From Rhodospirillales bacterium (GTDB lineage Bacteria; Pseudomonadota; Alphaproteobacteria; Rhodospirillales; JASLLV01), in NCBI GenBank assembly GCA_030754475.1, contig JASMAE010000410.1, positions 1 through 7,903 of the forward strand: DNA of 7,903 nt, written 5' to 3'. The position numbers and the translations under genes are program-made. The notes under the pieces were generated by a model that worked only from the letters and a program-made list of their open reading frames with translations, had not been told where the DNA came from and did not search any database. The first letter of the stretch is position 1. The number at the start of each line of letters is the position of its first letter. Positions 5,385 to 7,903 of this stretch are shown in pieces.

Positions 5385-6560
5385 GGGGCGGTCGAGTCCC
5401 AACAGCGTGTCTACCGCCTCGATCTGGATGCGGGCCGCGTCGACGAGCGCGGCGATGGGCACCGATTCGTTCGCGGCGTGGCCTTCGGCGTCGTCGCCGG
5501 GCCCGAAGACGATGATCTCGATACCGTCGTCGGCGAAGTAGCGCCCGTCCGAGGCGCCGATCGTGTGGGCGAACGCGGCGGCGACGCCCGTGCGACCCTC
5601 GATGGCGGCGCCGAACGCGGCGACGGCGCCGCGATCGACCGGGGCGCTAAAGCCGTTGGCGCCGAGAAGCCGTTCGGTCCGCACGGTGCCGTCGGGCTCG
5701 CCCGCGCGCTCGACGATCTCGGCGATCTCGGCGAAGGCTGCGTCCACGTCCTCGCCCGGCAACAGGCGACGGTCGATCTCGGCCAGGCACCCGGCGGGAA
5801 CGACGTTGGTGTTGTTGCCGCCGCGAATCAGCCCGAGGTTCATCGTCGAGGCGAGCGCGCCGTCGCGGCGCTCGGCGAGACGGGGGCCAAGCCCGTCTTC
5901 GAGCGCGCGGATCACGCGCCCCATGCGCACGATCGCGTTGTCGCCCGCGTCCGGATCGCCCGCGTGCGCGCCGCGCCCCGTGGTCGTGATCCGCACCCAC
6001 AAGACGCCGCGTTCGGTGACGACCATCCGATTGGCGGTGGGCGCGCCGATGATCAGGATGTCGGGTCTGACGAGTCCCGCGTCGCGCAGGAAGCGCGTTC
6101 CGTCGGGTCCCATGGTTTCCTCGTCGGCGACGAAGGTGAAGCTCACGCGGCCCTTGGAAGGGCCGCCCCGGCGCGCGATCTCATCGGCGAGCCAAAGGTG
6201 CGTGGCCATGCCGCCCTTGCAGTTGGCCGCGCCGAGGCCGACGACCCGATCGCCTTCGCGCACCCCTTCGAAGGGGTCGGTCCGCCAGTCCGCCCGGTTT
6301 CCGGCGTCCACCGTATCGGCGTGGACGTTGAAGACAATCCACGGTTCGCCCGAGCCCAAGGTGGCGACCACGTTGTCGAGTCCTTCGGCGCGGGACGCGG
6401 TCTCGGTTGTATATCCGGCGCTACGCAGGCGTTGGGATGCGAACGCCGCGATCGTCCGCGTGTCACCGGGCGGCACCGTCGACGGACGGGCGATCAACTG
6501 GGCCAGAATCGCAGCCAGCTCGTCTGCCAACGCGGCTTCGTCGAAGGTCGCCTCGCTCAC
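5376..6560 (-). CDS. M20-family (ArgE/DapE/ACY1/CPG2-like) peptidase/deacylase homolog with altered metal site
   Basis: A 394-residue protein of normal M20 length. Motifs in order: NVHADTV (His80, Asp82), GLGAANCKGGMA (Asn113), ADEETMGPDG (Glu147 general base, Glu148 ligand), IIGAPT (Ala173), TGRGAHAGDP (His199, dimerisation/lid domain), FGPGDDAEGHAANESV (His361). M20 enzymes remove N-acyl groups or cleave terminal residues using two metals. Here the bridging Asp of the usual DxKGG motif is Asn113 and the Glu/Asp of the usual GEPT motif is Ala173, so the site formed with His80 looks depleted and a one-metal or repurposed enzyme is possible. The start is GTG at 6560-6558, overlapping the TGA of the upstream aldolase as GTGA, which implies translational coupling. 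The 3' end overlaps isomerase gene 2 by 9 bp. Probably deacylates or hydrolyses an intermediate of the same pathway (inference). Confidence 0.87.
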   Translation of the reverse strand: MSEATFDEAALADELAAILAQLIARPSTVPPGDTRTIAAFASQRLRSAGYTTETASRAEGLDNVVATLGSGEPWIVFNVHADTVDAGNRADWRTDPFEGVREGDRVVGLGAANCKGGMATHLWLADEIARRGGPSKGRVSFTFVADEETMGPDGTRFLRDAGLVRPDILIIGAPTANRMVVTERGVLWVRITTTGRGAHAGDPDAGDNAIVRMGRVIRALEDGLGPRLAERRDGALASTMNLGLIRGGNNTNVVPAGCLAEIDRRLLPGEDVDAAFAEIAEIVERAGEPDGTVRTERLLGANGFSAPVDRGAVAAFGAAIEGRTGVAAAFAHTIGASDGRYFADDGIEIIVFGPGDDAEGHAANESVPIAALVDAARIQIEAVDTLLGLDRPSG

Positions 6561-7489
6561 CGCAGCCCGACTTCGGCCAGGATGCCTTTCAGCGCCTCCA
6601 CCTCGTCTTTCGCGAGCGGGCCGATAGGTGGGCGCACGCGGTCGTTCTCGAGCCGACCAAGAAGCCTGAGACAGGTCTTCAAACGCGCCGTGGCGTGGCC
6701 TCCGGGGGGCGTTCCGTAGATTGCCTGGGCGAGGGGGTAGATGGTCGCGTGCGCGTCTCGGGCGGCCTCCATGTCGCCGGCCTGGAACGCGTCATAGAGC
6801 GCGACGATGATCTCGGGAATGATGATCGCGAGGCTGACGAGGCTTCCTTCGCTGCCGATGACGTACGAGGTGAACAGATGCTCGTCGCCCGATCCCATCA
6901 CGGCTACGTGCGGCGCAACTTCCTTGATCAGGCGCCGGTTCGCCTCGTAGGCCGCGACCTCCCACGAGCCGTCCTTGATGGCGACGACGCCAGGAATTTG
7001 CACCAACTCCGCCAGCACTTCTGCGCGGAACGCGATCTGGCCCGCGTTGATCGAGCCTTGATAGAGCATGATCGGCGCCTCGATCGCGTCGGCGATCATG
7101 CGGTGGTGGTTGGCCGCCATGGTGTCGTCTTGCGAGACGGCCCACGAATATGGCGCGAAGACCATGATCGCGTCGGCGCCTGCGAGAACCGCGTCGCGCG
7201 CGTGCCGGACGGCCTCGAGGCTGCTCTCGCAGTTGACGCCGGCGACGACGATGGCGCGTTCGCCGATGGTGGCGCGCGCGATCTCGACGTTGCGCTGCTT
7301 TTCTTCGCGGCTCAGCAGGAAGTTCTCGCCCGCGTGTCCGTTGCACAGGATTCCGACGATGCCGGGCACCTCGATCATGGCGGCGAAGTGTCGGGCCAAG
7401 GCCTCCTCGTCGACCGAATGGTCCGCCTTGAATGGGCAGATGGTCGCGGGATAGATGCCGTTGAACGGATGGTCGCGGGTGGGAATCAT
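6557..7489 (-). CDS. DapA/NAL-superfamily class I aldolase, third and divergent member
   Basis: A 310-residue (beta/alpha)8-barrel lyase of the DHDPS/NAL superfamily, clearly distant from the two + strand copies. The ligand loop is ILCNGHAGENF (residues 47-57), replacing the GTTGE-type loop; the catalytic Tyr143 (IMLYQG) and Schiff-base Lys172 (VAIKDG) are kept. PATICPF (14-20) is the usual N-terminal TPF-like strand. Start ATG at 7489-7487 begins MIPTRDHPFNGIYPA and follows a modest GAGGG; the frame is open 55 codons further upstream, but that stretch is Arg/Pro/Gly-rich, unlike a barrel N-terminus. It is coupled to the M20 gene (4-nt GTGA overlap) and lies 127 nt after the DUF6282-like gene. 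Only a weak promoter-like pair is visible in that gap, so the three genes probably form one operon. Likely cleaves or condenses a 2-keto acid; substrate unknown. Confidence 0.9.
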   Translation of the reverse strand: MIPTRDHPFNGIYPATICPFKADHSVDEEALARHFAAMIEVPGIVGILCNGHAGENFLLSREEKQRNVEIARATIGERAIVVAGVNCESSLEAVRHARDAVLAGADAIMVFAPYSWAVSQDDTMAANHHRMIADAIEAPIMLYQGSINAGQIAFRAEVLAELVQIPGVVAIKDGSWEVAAYEANRRLIKEVAPHVAVMGSGDEHLFTSYVIGSEGSLVSLAIIIPEIIVALYDAFQAGDMEAARDAHATIYPLAQAIYGTPPGGHATARLKTCLRLLGRLENDRVRPPIGPLAKDEVEALKGILAEVGLR

Positions 7490-7616
7490 GGATCGAACCC
7501 TCGCAATCTCGCCCCGGTCAGCGTCGCTTTCGGGCGTCTCGAGCGCGCCGAGACCAGGTGTAAACGGGCAACCCCGCCCTGGAAAGAGGCAGGTGATTCG
7601 CGGTGTTCCGCCGCGG

Positions 7617-7903
7617 CTATTGTGCGGGCGCCGCGCCGACCCCGAACAACGCAATCGGATTGCGCGCGACCATGAGGCGCAGCTCCACGTCCGAGAATCC
7701 GCGGCTCTTGATCGTGATGAGGAACTCGCGAAGTCCTTCCACCGGCGGCGGCAGGACGTAGGAGCCGAGATCGCTCGAAAGAATGGTGCGCTCCGGCGTC
7801 GCCGCCCGGATCCGTTCGGCCAACTGGTCGGGCGTTACGTGCGCCGGTGCGTGGGCTTGCGAATCGACGTTGGTCACGGGTATGAACGCCGCGTGGGTCA
7901 GGG
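7617..7903 (-). CDS. DUF6282-like metal-dependent hydrolase (amidohydrolase fold), 5'-partial
   Basis: Only the C-terminal ~95 residues are in the window; the frame stays open to the right edge, so the GTG at 7877 is an internal Val and not the start. Visible segments are LTHAAFIPVTN, TPDQLAERIRA, TILSSDLGSYVLPPP, VEGLREFLITIKSRGFSD and VARNPIALFG. The SSDLG Asp matches the late metal/catalytic Asp of amidohydrolase-fold enzymes, and the pattern SSDLG...P..EGLR.F...G.....NP..L.G fits the DUF6282 family as I recall it. No signal or membrane segment is seen. It is the first visible gene of the - strand operon with the aldolase and M20 genes, which suggests hydrolysis of a pathway intermediate. 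Family call moderate, reaction unknown. Confidence 0.7.
   Translation of the reverse strand, partial: LTHAAFIPVTNVDSQAHAPAHVTPDQLAERIRAATPERTILSSDLGSYVLPPPVEGLREFLITIKSRGFSDVELRLMVARNPIALFGVGAAPAQ

Noticed and set aside
5478..6719. Long + strand open frame of about 413 codons opposite the M20 gene
   Set aside because: Its translation is low-complexity (Arg/Ala/Gly/Asp-rich) and mirrors the codon pattern of the - strand M20 gene, which has full family motifs; a high-GC shadow frame.
7490..7616. Promoter for the third aldolase (TTTACA-like box with a poor -10)
   Set aside because: The -10 candidate (CGAGAC) is a poor match; co-transcription with the upstream hydrolase gene is simpler.
7490..7654. 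N-terminal extension of the third aldolase to 7654
   Set aside because: The extra 55 residues are Arg/Pro/Gly-rich, overlap the upstream gene's 3' end, and are not part of the barrel; the ATG at 7489 fits family length.
6407..7675. Long + strand open frame of about 422 codons opposite the third aldolase
   Set aside because: No recognisable motif, biased composition, and covers a gene with clear DapA-superfamily catalytic residues on the other strand.

Overview
The window is GC-rich (about two thirds G+C by eye), densely coding DNA of the kind seen in high-GC Proteobacteria or similarly GC-rich uncultured lineages. No rRNA, tRNA, phage, IS or CRISPR signal is visible, so the taxon cannot be fixed. 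One strong physiological clue is that the organism appears to use selenocysteine: an in-frame UGA sits exactly at the U of a U-G-S-C motif.

Left part (1-1233, + strand): the 3' part of a conserved gene of unknown function is followed 13 nt later by a UGSC-family selenoprotein gene (709-1233). Conventional ORF calling breaks the second gene at the UGA at 991-993. A compact stem-loop lies directly downstream of the UGA, where a bacterial SECIS element would be expected.

Middle part (1253-5384, + strand): two diverged tandem copies of one cassette. Each has a sigma70-type promoter (TTGACG-N17-SATAGT), a 314-residue dihydrodipicolinate synthase/N-acetylneuraminate lyase (DapA/NAL) superfamily aldolase, and a 276-279-residue xylose-isomerase-like TIM-barrel protein. 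Both protein pairs align without gaps along most or all of their length, but key residues differ. Isomerase copy 1 has Asp where copy 2 has the expected metal-binding His, and aldolase copies 1 and 2 differ in the substrate-binding loop after the catalytic Tyr. The copies also differ in non-coding structure: a GC-rich intercistronic hairpin in copy 1, and a 261-nt gap with a 17-bp palindrome and a second dyad in copy 2.

Right part (5376-7903, - strand, transcribed right to left): the 3' part of a DUF6282-like metal-dependent hydrolase, a third DapA/NAL-superfamily aldolase, and an M20-family peptidase/deacylase-like protein. The last two overlap by 4 nt (GTGA) and are probably translationally coupled. 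The M20 gene converges on isomerase copy 2 with a 9-bp overlap. Its protein lacks two of the five usual metal ligands.

Taken together, three pyruvate-aldolase-superfamily enzymes, two sugar isomerase/epimerase-like enzymes, two hydrolases and a UxxC redox protein look like a catabolic or modification pathway for an unidentified, probably acyl- or amide-bearing keto or hydroxy acid. The substrate cannot be read from the sequence. The recoded selenoprotein and the duplicated aldolase-isomerase cassette are the points most worth following.
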